From assembly GCF_000410515.1 (NCBI RefSeq), contig NC_021500.1, positions 186,001 through 250,000 of the forward strand: DNA of 64,000 nt. Reading direction: 5' to 3'. The stretch comes from Enterobacter sp. R4-368. GTDB lineage: Bacteria > Pseudomonadota > Gammaproteobacteria > Enterobacterales > Enterobacteriaceae. A program made the position numbers and the translations under genes. Below, one piece after another: positions 21,598 through 30,830 of this stretch. The first letter of the stretch is position 1. Each line of letters starts with the position of its first letter. The notes beneath the pieces were generated by a model that saw only the letters and a list, made by a program, of their open reading frames with translations, was not told where the DNA came from and made no database searches.

Positions 21598-21611
21598 TTG
21601 ATCATCATCAA
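21598..21611 (+). promoter_or_regulatory. FNR box of the narG promoter
   Basis: TTGATCATCATCAA fits TTGAT-N4-ATCAA perfectly. With the standard -41.5 placement the start is near 21646, leaving a leader of about 60 bases before the narG ATG; TTACCT at 21633-21638 would serve as a weak -10, in line with strong activator dependence. Confidence 0.88.
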
Positions 21612-21704
21612 TTCTCTTTGTCTTTGTGGGGGTTACCTTCGCCGCAATTGCAGCAATGTCGATTTACCAAGAGAGCCTGACAGGCTCCAACAGGAGAACC
21701 CCCG

Positions 21705-24700
21705 ATGAGTAAATTCCTGGACCGGTTTCGCTACTTCAAACAGAAAGGCGAAACCTTTGCCGATGGGCACGGCCAGCTCTTAAACACCAACCGGGACTGG
21801 GAGGATGGATACCGTAACCGCTGGCAGCACGACAAAATCGTGCGTTCTACCCATGGTGTAAACTGCACGGGCTCGTGCAGCTGGCAGATCTTCGTGAAGA
21901 ACGGTCTGGTCACCTGGGAAACCCAGCAGACAGACTACCCGCGCACCCGTCCGGATATGCCGAACCACGAACCGCGTGGCTGCCCGCGTGGCGCCAGCTA
22001 CTCCTGGTACCTCTACAGTGCGAACCGCCTGAAATACCCCTTGATGCGTAAACGCCTGATCAAACTGTGGCGTGAAGCGAAAGCGCAGCACAGCGATCCG
22101 GTTAATGCCTGGGCTTCCATCATCGAAGATGCGGAAAAAGCGAAGAGCTTTAAACAGGCGCGTGGTCGCGGCGGTTTTGTGCGCTCCTCCTGGCAGGAAG
22201 TGAATGAACTGATTGCTGCTTCGAACGTTTATACCGTGAAAACGTACGGCCCGGACCGTGTCGCAGGCTTCTCGCCGATCCCGGCGATGTCGATGGTCTC
22301 TTACGCTTCTGGCGCGCGTTATCTCTCCCTGTTGGGCGGCACCTGCCTGAGTTTCTACGACTGGTATTGCGACTTACCGCCAGCCTCTCCGCAAACCTGG
22401 GGCGAGCAGACCGACGTGCCGGAATCCGCCGACTGGTACAACTCCAGCTACATCATCGCCTGGGGCTCTAACGTTCCGCAGACCCGTACGCCGGACGCGC
22501 ACTTCTTTACCGAAGTACGTTACAAAGGCACCAAAACCGTTGCGGTAACGCCGGACTACGCCGAAATTGCCAAACTGTGTGATTTGTGGCTGGCGCCGAA
22601 GCAGGGCACCGATGCGGCAATGGCGCTGGCGATGGGCCACGTTATGCTGCGTGAATTCCACCTCGATAAACCGAGCCAGTACTTCACCGATTATGTTCGC
22701 CGTTATACCGACATGCCGATGCTGGTGATGCTCGAAGAGCGCGACGGTTACTATGCGGCAGGCCGCATGCTGCGCGCCGCCGATCTGGTGGATGCGCTGG
22801 GCCAGGAAAATAATCCGGAGTGGAAAACCGTTGCCCTCGATAGCGAAGGCAACCTGACCGCGCCGAATGGCTCCATCGGTTTCCGCTGGGGTGAAAAAGG
22901 TAAGTGGAACCTTGAGCAGCGCGACGGCAACAGCGGTGCGGATGTTGAGCTGAATCTCAGCCTGCTGGGCAAACACGACGATATCGCGCAGGTCGGCTTC
23001 CCGTACTTCGGTGGCGACAACACCGAGCATTTCGCTGGCGTTGAACTTGATAATATCCTGATGCACAAACTGCCGGTTAAACGCCTGCAATTAGCTGACG
23101 GTTCCACTGCGCTGGTGACCACGGTTTACGACCTGACCATGGCGAACTACGGCCTTGATCGCGGTCTGGGTGATGAAAACTGCGCAACCCGTTATGACGA
23201 AGTCAAAGCTTACACACCGGCCTGGGCTGAGAAAGTCACCGGGGTTTCACAGGCGCAAATTATCCGCATCGCCCGTGAATTTGCCGATAACGCCGATAAA
23301 ACACATGGCCGCTCAATGGTTATCATCGGTGCCGGGATGAACCACTGGTATCACCTCGATATGAACTACCGTGGGATCATCAACATGCTGGTCTTCTGCG
23401 GTTGCGTGGGACAGAGCGGCGGCGGCTGGGCGCATTATGTTGGCCAGGAAAAACTGCGTCCACAAACCGGCTGGCAGCCGCTGGCATTTGCCCTCGACTG
23501 GCAGCGTCCGGCGCGTCACATGAACAGCACCTCCTACTTCTATAACCACTCCAGCCAGTGGCGTTACGAAACAGTAACTGCGCAGGAATTCCTGTCGCCG
23601 TTAGCGGATAAATCACGCTATACCGGCCATCTGATTGACTTTAACGTGCGCGCTGAACGTATGGGCTGGCTGCCGTCCGCGCCGCAACTTGGCACCAACC
23701 CGCTGCGTATCGCCGCTGAAGCGGAAAAAGCGGGCATGAGCGCGGTCGATTACACCGTTAAATCGCTGAAAGACGGTTCGCTGCGTTTCGCAGCGGAACA
23801 GCCGGAAAACGGCAAAAACCACCCGCGTAACCTGTTTATCTGGCGTTCCAACCTGCTGGGTTCTTCCGGTAAGGGCCACGAATTTATGCTCAAGTACTTG
23901 CTGGGCACCGAACACGGTATTCAGGGCAAAGATCTCGGCAAACAGGGCGGTGTGAAACCGGAAGAAGTGGAATGGCATGACAACGGTCTCGACGGCAAAC
24001 TGGATCTGGTGGTGACTCTCGACTTCCGCCTGTCCAGCACCTGTCTCTACTCGGATATTGTGCTGCCAACCGCTACCTGGTACGAAAAAGACGACATGAA
24101 TACCTCGGATATGCATCCGTTTATTCATCCGCTTTCTGCCGCTGTTGACCCGGCATGGGAATCGAAAAGCGACTGGGAAATCTATAAAGGTATCGCCAAA
24201 TCCTTCTCCGCGTTGTGCGTTGGGCATTTAGGCAAAGAGACCGATGTCGTGACGCTGCCAATTCAGCATGACTCCGCCGCTGAACTGGCGCAGCCGCTGG
24301 GTGTGAAAGACTGGAAGAAGGGCGAGTGTGACCTGATCCCGGGCAAAACCGCGCCGCACATTATTCCGGTGGAACGCGACTATCCGGCAACCTACGAGCG
24401 CTTTACCTCCATCGGCCCGCTGATGGAAAAAATCGGCAACGGTGGTAAAGGCATCGCCTGGAATACCCAAAGCGAAATGGATCTGCTGCGTAAGCTGAAC
24501 TACACCAAAGCGGACGGCCCGGCGAAAGGGCAGCCGATGCTCAATACCGCCATTGATGCCGCAGAGATGATCCTCACGCTGGCACCGGAAACCAACGGTC
24601 ATGTGGCGGTGAAAGCCTGGGCGGCGCTGAGTGAATTTACCGGCCGCGACCATACGCATCTGGCCACGAATAAAGAGGAAGAGAAAATTCGCTTCCGCGA

Positions 24701-25448
24701 TATTCAGGCGCAGCCGCGCAAAATCATCTCCAGCCCCACCTGGTCTGGCCTTGAAGATGAGCACGTTTCCTACAACGCCGGTTACACCAACGTCCATGAG
24801 CTGATTCCGTGGCGCACGCTCTCCGGTCGCCAGCAGTTGTATCAGGATCATCAGTGGATGCGTGACTTCGGCGAAAGCCTGCTGGTTTATCGTCCGCCGA
24901 TTGATACCCATTCGGTGAAAGAAGTGATGGGGACGAAATCCAACGGTAACCCGGAAAAAGCGCTGAACTTCCTGACGCCGCACCAGAAATGGGGCATCCA
25001 CTCCACCTACAGCGACAACCTGCTGATGCTGACGCTGGGGCGCGGTGGTCCGGTGGTGTGGATGAGCGATAAAGATGCCAAAGAGATCGGCATTGAGGAT
25101 AACGACTGGATCGAAGTCTTTAACGCCAACGGTGCGTTGACGGCCCGTGCGGTTGTCAGCCAGCGTGTGCCGGCCGGTATGACCATGATGTACCACGCGC
25201 AGGAACGTATTGTGAACCTGCCGGGGTCAGAAATTACCGGGCAACGCGGCGGTATCCACAACTCCGTTACCCGTATTACTCCGAAACCGACCCATATGAT
25301 CGGCGGCTACGCCCAGCTGGCTTATGGCTTTAACTACTACGGCACGGTCGGTTCAAACCGCGATGAGTTCGTGGTGGTGCGTAAGATGAAGAACATTAAC
25401 TGGTTGGATGGCGAAGGCAATGATCAGGTACAGGAGAGCGCAAAATGA
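21705..25448 (+). CDS. narG: Respiratory nitrate reductase A, alpha subunit
   Basis: Catalytic subunit that reduces nitrate to nitrite with a Mo-bis-MGD cofactor on the cytoplasmic face of the inner membrane. All 1247 residues are present, the E. coli length. His50, Cys54, Cys58 and Cys93 ligate the FS0 [4Fe-4S] cluster, and Asp223 (in YDWYCDLPP) is the molybdenum ligand called Asp222 in the literature. The N-terminus keeps a twin-arginine-like remnant; export is not expected. The stop overlaps the narH start (ATGA). Expression should need FNR plus NarL-phosphate. Confidence 0.99.
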   Translation: MSKFLDRFRYFKQKGETFADGHGQLLNTNRDWEDGYRNRWQHDKIVRSTHGVNCTGSCSWQIFVKNGLVTWETQQTDYPRTRPDMPNHEPRGCPRGASYSWYLYSANRLKYPLMRKRLIKLWREAKAQHSDPVNAWASIIEDAEKAKSFKQARGRGGFVRSSWQEVNELIAASNVYTVKTYGPDRVAGFSPIPAMSMVSYASGARYLSLLGGTCLSFYDWYCDLPPASPQTWGEQTDVPESADWYNSSYIIAWGSNVPQTRTPDAHFFTEVRYKGTKTVAVTPDYAEIAKLCDLWLAPKQGTDAAMALAMGHVMLREFHLDKPSQYFTDYVRRYTDMPMLVMLEERDGYYAAGRMLRAADLVDALGQENNPEWKTVALDSEGNLTAPNGSIGFRWGEKGKWNLEQRDGNSGADVELNLSLLGKHDDIAQVGFPYFGGDNTEHFAGVELDNILMHKLPVKRLQLADGSTALVTTVYDLTMANYGLDRGLGDENCATRYDEVKAYTPAWAEKVTGVSQAQIIRIAREFADNADKTHGRSMVIIGAGMNHWYHLDMNYRGIINMLVFCGCVGQSGGGWAHYVGQEKLRPQTGWQPLAFALDWQRPARHMNSTSYFYNHSSQWRYETVTAQEFLSPLADKSRYTGHLIDFNVRAERMGWLPSAPQLGTNPLRIAAEAEKAGMSAVDYTVKSLKDGSLRFAAEQPENGKNHPRNLFIWRSNLLGSSGKGHEFMLKYLLGTEHGIQGKDLGKQGGVKPEEVEWHDNGLDGKLDLVVTLDFRLSSTCLYSDIVLPTATWYEKDDMNTSDMHPFIHPLSAAVDPAWESKSDWEIYKGIAKSFSALCVGHLGKETDVVTLPIQHDSAAELAQPLGVKDWKKGECDLIPGKTAPHIIPVERDYPATYERFTSIGPLMEKIGNGGKGIAWNTQSEMDLLRKLNYTKADGPAKGQPMLNTAIDAAEMILTLAPETNGHVAVKAWAALSEFTGRDHTHLATNKEEEKIRFRDIQAQPRKIISSPTWSGLEDEHVSYNAGYTNVHELIPWRTLSGRQQLYQDHQWMRDFGESLLVYRPPIDTHSVKEVMGTKSNGNPEKALNFLTPHQKWGIHSTYSDNLLMLTLGRGGPVVWMSDKDAKEIGIEDNDWIEVFNANGALTARAVVSQRVPAGMTMMYHAQERIVNLPGSEITGQRGGIHNSVTRITPKPTHMIGGYAQLAYGFNYYGTVGSNRDEFVVVRKMKNINWLDGEGNDQVQESAK

Positions 25449-26980
25449 AAATTCGTTCACAAGTCGGCATGGTGCTGAATCTCGATAAGTGCATCGGCTG
25501 TCATACCTGTTCAGTGACCTGCAAAAACGTCTGGACCAGCCGGGAAGGGATGGAGTACGCGTGGTTCAACAACGTGGAAACCAAACCGGGCACTGGTTTC
25601 CCGACCGACTGGGAAAACCAGGAAAAATGGAAGGGCGGTTGGATCCGCAAAATCAACGGCAAACTGCAACCGCGTATGGGTAACCGTCCGATGTTGCTGG
25701 GTAAAATTTTCGCTAACCCGCACATGCCGGAAATTGATGATTACTACGAGCCGTTTGATTTTGACTACCAGCGCCTGCATAACGCGCCGGAAGGCAAACA
25801 TCAGCCGATTGCCCGCCCGCGTTCGGTAATAACCGGTCAGCGGATGGACAAAATCTCCGCAGGCCCGAACTGGGAAGATGATTTGGGCGGTGAGTTCGAC
25901 AAGCTGAGCCGCGATCAGAACTTCGAGAACATGCAGAAGGCGATGTACGGCCAGTTTGAAAACACCTTCATGATGTATCTGCCGCGCCTGTGCGAACACT
26001 GCCTGAACCCGGCCTGTGTCGCGACCTGCCCGAGCGGTGCTATCTATAAGCGTGAAGAAGATGGCATTGTGCTGATCGATCAGGATAAATGCCGCGGCTG
26101 GCGCATGTGTGTGACCGGCTGCCCGTACAAAAAAATCTACTTCAACTGGAAGAGTGGCAAATCCGAGAAGTGCATTTTCTGCTACCCGCGCATTGAAGCG
26201 GGCATGCCGACAGTCTGCGCGGAAACCTGTGTGGGCCGTATTCGTTACCTCGGCGTTCTGCTGTACGACGCCGACGCGATTGAAAATGCCGCCAGCACGG
26301 AGAGTGAAAAAGATCTCTACCAGCGTCAACTGGATGTCTTCCTCGATCCAAACGACCCGGCGGTGATTGCTCAGGCGCTGGAAGATGGCGTGCCGCAGAG
26401 CGTGATTGACGCGGCGCAGAAATCGCCGGTTTACAAAATGGCGATGGACTGGAAACTGGCGCTGCCGCTGCATCCGGAATACCGCACGTTGCCGATGGTC
26501 TGGTACGTGCCGCCTTTGTCACCGATCCAGTCTGCTGCTGATGCGGGCGAACTGGGCAGCAACGGCATTTTGCCGGATGTGGAAAGCCTGCGCATTCCGG
26601 TGCAGTACCTGGCAAACCTGCTGACCGCTGGCGACACCGGTCCGGTTCTTCTCGCGCTGAAACGGATGCTGGCAATGCGCCATTTCAAACGTGCGGAAAC
26701 CGTGGATGGCATTGAAGATACCCGCGCGCTGGAAGAAGTTGGCCTGACAACCGCCCAGGCGCAGGAGATGTACCGTTACCTCGCGATTGCTAACTATGAA
26801 GATCGTTTCGTGGTGCCGTCGAGCCACCGTGAGCTGGCGCGTGAAGCCTTCCCGGAGAAAAACGGTTGCGGCTTTAGTTTCGGCGATGGTTGCCACGGTT
26901 CGGATACCAAATTCAACCTGTTCAACAGCCGTCGTATTGACGCGGTGGATGTCACAGTGAAAACGGAGCCGCACCCATGA
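25445..26980 (+). CDS. narH: Respiratory nitrate reductase A, beta subunit
   Basis: Iron-sulfur electron-transfer subunit carrying electrons from NarI haem to NarG. The 511-residue protein has four cysteine groups: CIGCHTCSVTCKNVW, CEHCLNPACVATCPSG, CRGWRMCVTGCPYKK and CIFCYPRIEAGMPTVCAETC. In the third group tryptophan replaces a cysteine, which is what creates the [3Fe-4S] cluster of this family. Start overlaps narG by four bases and the stop overlaps narJ by four. Confidence 0.99.
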   Translation: MKIRSQVGMVLNLDKCIGCHTCSVTCKNVWTSREGMEYAWFNNVETKPGTGFPTDWENQEKWKGGWIRKINGKLQPRMGNRPMLLGKIFANPHMPEIDDYYEPFDFDYQRLHNAPEGKHQPIARPRSVITGQRMDKISAGPNWEDDLGGEFDKLSRDQNFENMQKAMYGQFENTFMMYLPRLCEHCLNPACVATCPSGAIYKREEDGIVLIDQDKCRGWRMCVTGCPYKKIYFNWKSGKSEKCIFCYPRIEAGMPTVCAETCVGRIRYLGVLLYDADAIENAASTESEKDLYQRQLDVFLDPNDPAVIAQALEDGVPQSVIDAAQKSPVYKMAMDWKLALPLHPEYRTLPMVWYVPPLSPIQSAADAGELGSNGILPDVESLRIPVQYLANLLTAGDTGPVLLALKRMLAMRHFKRAETVDGIEDTRALEEVGLTTAQAQEMYRYLAIANYEDRFVVPSSHRELAREAFPEKNGCGFSFGDGCHGSDTKFNLFNSRRIDAVDVTVKTEPHP

Positions 26981-27687
26981 TTGAACTGGTGGTTATTTCC
27001 CGTTTGCTCGAGTACCCGGATGCTGCCTTATGGCAGCATCAGCAGGAAGTTTTCGATGCGCTGGCGTCGGGTGAAAACCTGACAAAAGCCGACGCCCAGA
27101 GGGTTGGCGTCTTCCTGCGGGATCTGACGTCTCAGGATCTGCTGGATGCACAGGCGAACTACAGCGAATTGTTCGATCGTGGCCGCGCAACCTCGCTGCT
27201 GCTGTTCGAACACGTCCACGGTGAATCCCGCGATCGCGGGCAGGCGATGGTCGATCTGCTGGCGCAGTATGAGCGCCACGGCCTGCAACTGGATAGCCGT
27301 GAATTGCCGGACCATCTGCCGCTCTATCTGGAATATCTGGCACAGCTGCCCCGGTCTGAGGCTATCGGTGGTTTGCAGGATATCGCGCCGATCCTCGCGC
27401 TGTTAAAAGCGCGTTTAGCGCAGCGCGAAAGCCATTATGCAACGCTGTTCGACGCGCTGTTATCGCTGGCGAATACGCAGGTGGATAGCGCGCAGGTCGC
27501 GGAAAAAATTGCCGGTGAAGCCCGCGATGATACGCCGCAGGCGCTGGATGCTGTGTGGGAAGAAGAGCAGGTGAAATTCTTCGCCGAACAGGGCTGCGGT
27601 GATGCCGACATCACTGCGCATCAGCGTCGTTTTGCCGTTGCCGTTGCGCCGCAATATCTGAATATCACAACAGGAGGAGAGCGCTAA
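26977..27687 (+). CDS. narJ: Nitrate reductase molybdenum cofactor assembly chaperone NarJ
   Basis: Dedicated cytoplasmic chaperone (TorD/DmsD/NarJ family) that binds apo-NarG, holds it until cofactor insertion and prevents premature attachment to NarI; it is not part of the final enzyme. The 236-residue all-helical acidic protein matches E. coli NarJ. The family motif region [21 protein letters not shown] is intact. Overlaps both narH (ATGA) and narI (TAATG). Confidence 0.98.
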   Translation: MIELVVISRLLEYPDAALWQHQQEVFDALASGENLTKADAQRVGVFLRDLTSQDLLDAQANYSELFDRGRATSLLLFEHVHGESRDRGQAMVDLLAQYERHGLQLDSRELPDHLPLYLEYLAQLPRSEAIGGLQDIAPILALLKARLAQRESHYATLFDALLSLANTQVDSAQVAEKIAGEARDDTPQALDAVWEEEQVKFFAEQGCGDADITAHQRRFAVAVAPQYLNITTGGER

Positions 27688-28364
27688 TGCACTTCCTTAA
27701 TATGTTCTTCTTTGACATCTATCCGTATATTGCCGGCGCCGTTTTTCTGCTCGGCAGTTGGCTGCGCTACGACTATGGTCAGTACAGCTGGCGGGCGGGC
27801 TCCAGCCAGATGCTGGATCGTAAAGGGATGACGCTGGCGTCGAACCTGTTCCATATCGGTATTCTGGGGATCTTTGCCGGTCACTTCCTCGGTATGTTAA
27901 CACCGCACTGGATGTATGAATCCTTCCTGCCGATTGAAGTGAAACAGAAGATGGCGATGATTGGCGGTGGTGCCAGCGGCGTGTTGTGCCTGGTGGGTGG
28001 TTTGCTGCTGCTGAAACGCCGTTTATTCAACCCGCGTATTCGTGCGACCTCAACCACGGCGGATATCCTGATCATGTCGCTGTTGATGGTGCAGTGTGCG
28101 CTGGGTCTGCTGACCATTCCGTTCTCTGCCCGGCATATGGATGGCAGCGAAATGATGAAGCTGGTTGGCTGGGCACAGTCGGTTGTGACCTTCCATGTTG
28201 GCGCTTCCGCGTATCTTGAGGGTGTGGCGTTTATTTACCGCGTGCACCTGGTGCTGGGCATGACGCTGTTTGTGCTGTTTCCGTTCTCCCGCCTGGTGCA
28301 TATCTGGAGCGCGCCGGTAGAGTACCTGACACGCAAATACCAGATTGTTCGCGCCCGTCGCTAA
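27687..28364 (+). CDS. narI: Respiratory nitrate reductase A, gamma subunit (cytochrome b)
   Basis: Membrane anchor with two b-type haems that oxidises quinol at the periplasmic side and passes electrons to NarH. The 225-residue protein has five hydrophobic helices and the four haem-ligand histidines at 56, 66, 187 and 205, the same positions as in E. coli NarI. Last gene of narGHJI, followed by a strong terminator. Confidence 0.99.
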   Translation: MHFLNMFFFDIYPYIAGAVFLLGSWLRYDYGQYSWRAGSSQMLDRKGMTLASNLFHIGILGIFAGHFLGMLTPHWMYESFLPIEVKQKMAMIGGGASGVLCLVGGLLLLKRRLFNPRIRATSTTADILIMSLLMVQCALGLLTIPFSARHMDGSEMMKLVGWAQSVVTFHVGASAYLEGVAFIYRVHLVLGMTLFVLFPFSRLVHIWSAPVEYLTRKYQIVRARR

Positions 28365-28369
28365 TCAGA

Positions 28370-28397
28370 AAAAGCCCCGCAACGCGGGGCTTTTTTT
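28370..28397. terminator. Terminator between narI and the EamA-family gene
   Basis: GCCCCGC/GCGGGGC stem (28374-28380 with 28384-28390), AAC loop, A-run before and seven T after. It closes narGHJI; its T-run contains the stop codon of the convergent exporter gene, for which it may also serve. Confidence 0.92.
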
Positions 28398-29283
28398 ACT
28401 GTCGCGTTGGCATTGTCGCGGGCGCGCTTTTCCGCTCACCCCAGCCAAGGTTATTGCCTGCGGCAGCCAGCAGAATTAACACGCCACCCGCCATTTGCAC
28501 CGCGCTTAATGTATGCCCGAACAGCGCGTTATCCACCACAATCGCTACCAGCGGATAGATAAACGACAGCGAGCCAATCAGCGGGGTGGGTAGCTTTTGT
28601 ATCGCGCTATACAACAACTGGTACATCACGCCGGTATGTACAATGCCGAGCGTTAACAAAATACCCCACGGGAATGTCCCGCCGGCCGCAGGCAGATGCA
28701 CCAGCGGTAATAACATCACCGTGCCGGTTAATACCTGAATCAGGGCGATATGCTGTGGCGGAAGTTGCTTCAGATGGCGGGCGATTAACGCGGTGACGGC
28801 ATAGAAAAAGGCAGCACCCAGCGCCATGGCAATGCCGAGAAGCCACTGGGTGTTCGGGTGATGCAATTCACTGAGTAACAAGAGGACAACGCCGGAAAAC
28901 GCCAGCAGCAGCCATCCCCACTTCGTAAGCGTAACGCGCTCGCCGAGCAACATACTCATCAGCACTAACATAAAAGGCTGGGTGTTGTAGACCACGGTTG
29001 CCAGCCCCATTGAAATGCGGCTGTAAGCGGCGAACAGCAGCAGCCAGTTAATCACCAGCGCGATACCGCCCGCTATCGCCAGCAGTAACACCGGGAACGC
29101 AAGGCGCGCGAACGGCTGGCGGCCAAAGCGGATAAAAAGAAATAGCGCGCCTGCGCCAATCAGGCAGCGCCAGAACACAACATCAATCACCGACAGACCG
29201 CTAAGCAGCACAAATGCGCCAATCGACCCGGAAATCAGCATCGCCAGACTCATCTGCCAGCTGCCATTAGGGATAGTTTTCAT
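28396..29283 (-). CDS. EamA/DMT-family inner-membrane transporter
   Basis: A 295-residue protein of ten predicted membrane helices in two EamA (DUF6) repeats, the drug/metabolite transporter superfamily that includes amino-acid and metabolite exporters. Substrate unknown. The second repeat keeps PLIGSLSFIYPLVAIVVD, typical of the family. Divergently transcribed from an Lrp-type regulator 107 bases away, an arrangement common for amino-acid exporters and their regulators. Neither gene is at this position in E. coli K-12, where tyrTV lies next to narI. Confidence 0.9.
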   Translation of the reverse strand: MKTIPNGSWQMSLAMLISGSIGAFVLLSGLSVIDVVFWRCLIGAGALFLFIRFGRQPFARLAFPVLLLAIAGGIALVINWLLLFAAYSRISMGLATVVYNTQPFMLVLMSMLLGERVTLTKWGWLLLAFSGVVLLLLSELHHPNTQWLLGIAMALGAAFFYAVTALIARHLKQLPPQHIALIQVLTGTVMLLPLVHLPAAGGTFPWGILLTLGIVHTGVMYQLLYSAIQKLPTPLIGSLSFIYPLVAIVVDNALFGHTLSAVQMAGGVLILLAAAGNNLGWGERKSAPATMPTRQ

Positions 29284-29390
29284 TTTTTCATCTCCTGAAG
29301 GTTGTTGGCATATTGTGAAAAAACGGCGGCCAGCTTTATATGGTTGTTGTAAGGTATATGACGGCCAATTCCTTTAAAAATTAGGTGAAG

Positions 29391-29837
29391 ATGATGGATT
29401 ACCTTATTGACGATATCGACAGAGCGATTCTGGCCTCTCTGGCCGAGGATGCCCGCCAGTCACTGAAGGTGTTAAGTGCGAGAGTGGGGCTGACGTCGCC
29501 CAGCACGGCAGAGCGCGTGAAACGGCTGGAAGAGCGCGGGGTAATTGAAGGCTACGGCGCGCGCGTAAACCTGGCCGCGCTGGATTACCGCTTGCAGGCG
29601 CTGGTGCGTGTTCGGCCGATGCCAGGCATGTTGCAGAAGGTGGATAAAATGCTCCAGGCGCTGCCGGAGTGCATCGAATGCGACAAAGTGACGGGGGAAG
29701 ACTGTTTTGTTATGCGGCTGGTGGTGCGCTCGATTGAGCAACTGGATACGTTACTGGATGGCATTGCCGAATATGCGCAGTGTAATACGTCGATAGTGAA
29801 AAGCTCGCCGGTTAAACGGCGGTTACCGCCGCTGTAA
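29391..29837 (+). CDS. Lrp/AsnC-family transcriptional regulator
   Basis: A 148-residue regulator with an N-terminal AsnC-type helix-turn-helix (IDDIDRAILASLAEDARQ through SPSTAERVKRLEERG) and a C-terminal RAM ligand-binding domain (QALVRVRPMPG to KSSPVKRRLPPL). Such proteins form octamers and usually respond to amino acids. Starts at 29385 (GTG), 29391 and 29394 (ATG) are possible; I prefer 29391, five bases after TTAGG. It probably controls the divergent EamA exporter. This part is inference from gene pairing. Confidence 0.9.
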   Translation: MMDYLIDDIDRAILASLAEDARQSLKVLSARVGLTSPSTAERVKRLEERGVIEGYGARVNLAALDYRLQALVRVRPMPGMLQKVDKMLQALPECIECDKVTGEDCFVMRLVVRSIEQLDTLLDGIAEYAQCNTSIVKSSPVKRRLPPL

Positions 29838-29872
29838 GGCCCGGCTGCCAGACGCGCGTCAGGTTTCCCGGT

Positions 29873-29990
29873 GCGGCAACGTTCTCTCGCCTTCGCTCGG
29901 GTCGAACCTTAATCGAAGGTTCTCGTCCTTCCCCGAACGGAGAATCTGAGGAATCGGAGTAAATAGTAAAACTGGATATTTATTTAAGGA
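29873..29990 (-). ncRNA. RtT-like repeat unit downstream of the last tRNA-Tyr
   Basis: In E. coli the tyrT transcript continues past the tRNAs into 178-base repeats that release a small RNA called RtT (Rfam family of that name) and that carry a tRNA 3'-end sequence. Here the segment directly 3' of tRNA copy A contains the same kind of unit, with AACCTTCG/CGAAGGTT-like foldbacks and the tRNA T-arm-like string AAGGTTCGA. The far 5' part of a full unit is missing. Identification by position and recalled similarity. Confidence 0.55.
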
Positions 29991-30075
<85 letters not shown>

Positions 30076-30109
30076 AGGGGAAAATCAAATTGTCGATGCA
30101 GGATGTAGA

Positions 30110-30127
30110 TGGTGGTGGGGGAAGGAT
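30110..30127 (-). pseudogene. 18-nt 3'-end fragment of tRNA-Tyr
   Basis: Only the last 18 bases of the tRNA (ATCCTTCCCCCACCACCA) are present, joined on the 5' side to an RtT-like unit and followed by the same 34-base spacer that follows an intact copy. E. coli tyrT repeats also carry 19 bases of tRNA 3' end in each unit. Confidence 0.9.
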
Positions 30128-30167
30128 GACTTGTCGCTTGCGCTCCTCGCCCTTCGGGCCGTTGCCT

Positions 30168-30489
<322 letters not shown>

Positions 30490-30531
30490 ACGGGGCTACT
30501 ACAGTGTTGTGATGTTGCGAAAGGGAAGGAT

Positions 30532-30600
30532 TATTCGGAGCTAACGCTCCTCACCCTTCGGGTCGTTGCCTCTGGCAACGTTCTCTCGCTGGCACTCGAG
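30532..30600 (-). ncRNA. Diverged RtT-like unit after the tRNA pseudogene
   Basis: Resembles the unit at 30128-30285 (shared GAGAGAACGTTGCC, GGCAACG and CCCGAAGGG), but is shorter and diverged. It is joined directly to the truncated tRNA on its 5' side and ends in AATCCTTCCC (30523-30532), the remains of a tRNA T-arm/acceptor end. Confidence 0.5.
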
Positions 30601-30668
30601 TCGAACCTTCGAAGTCGATGACGGCAGATTTGCAGTCAGCTACCTTATGCTCGCTCGGGAACCCCACC
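30601..30668 (-). pseudogene. Chimeric tRNA-Tyr pseudogene, promoter-proximal
   Basis: The first 17 bases and the anticodon 3' strand through the T-loop start match tRNA-Tyr, but the D-arm/anticodon 5' region has substitutions and one extra base, the anticodon loop reads CTGCAAA (GCA rather than GTA), the anticodon stem has a T-T mismatch, and after GGTTCGA the sequence leaves the tRNA and enters an RtT-like unit. The T-stem 3' strand, acceptor 3' strand and CCA are missing, so no functional tRNA can form. Confidence 0.85.
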
Positions 30669-30721
30669 ACGGAGTAAAGCTATTTCTTACTGGCCTGCTT
30701 CCATCTCGGGAAGCGCGGCGC

Positions 30722-30749
30722 ATCATATCAAATGACGCGCCGCTGTAAA
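30722..30749 (-). promoter_or_regulatory. tyrT-type stringent promoter of the tRNA-Tyr array
   Basis: -35 TTTACA (30744-30749), 16-base spacer and -10 TATGAT (30722-30727), followed by a G+C-rich discriminator GCGCCGCG. These elements equal the E. coli tyrT promoter, a classic target of ppGpp inhibition and Fis activation. Confidence 0.92.
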
Positions 30750-30830
30750 GCGTTGAAACGAGAAAAATGAATCAGTTGTCTGCTTTTTGCCCGTAACGCT
30801 GCAAAGCCGAACAACACATTTTATTAATGG

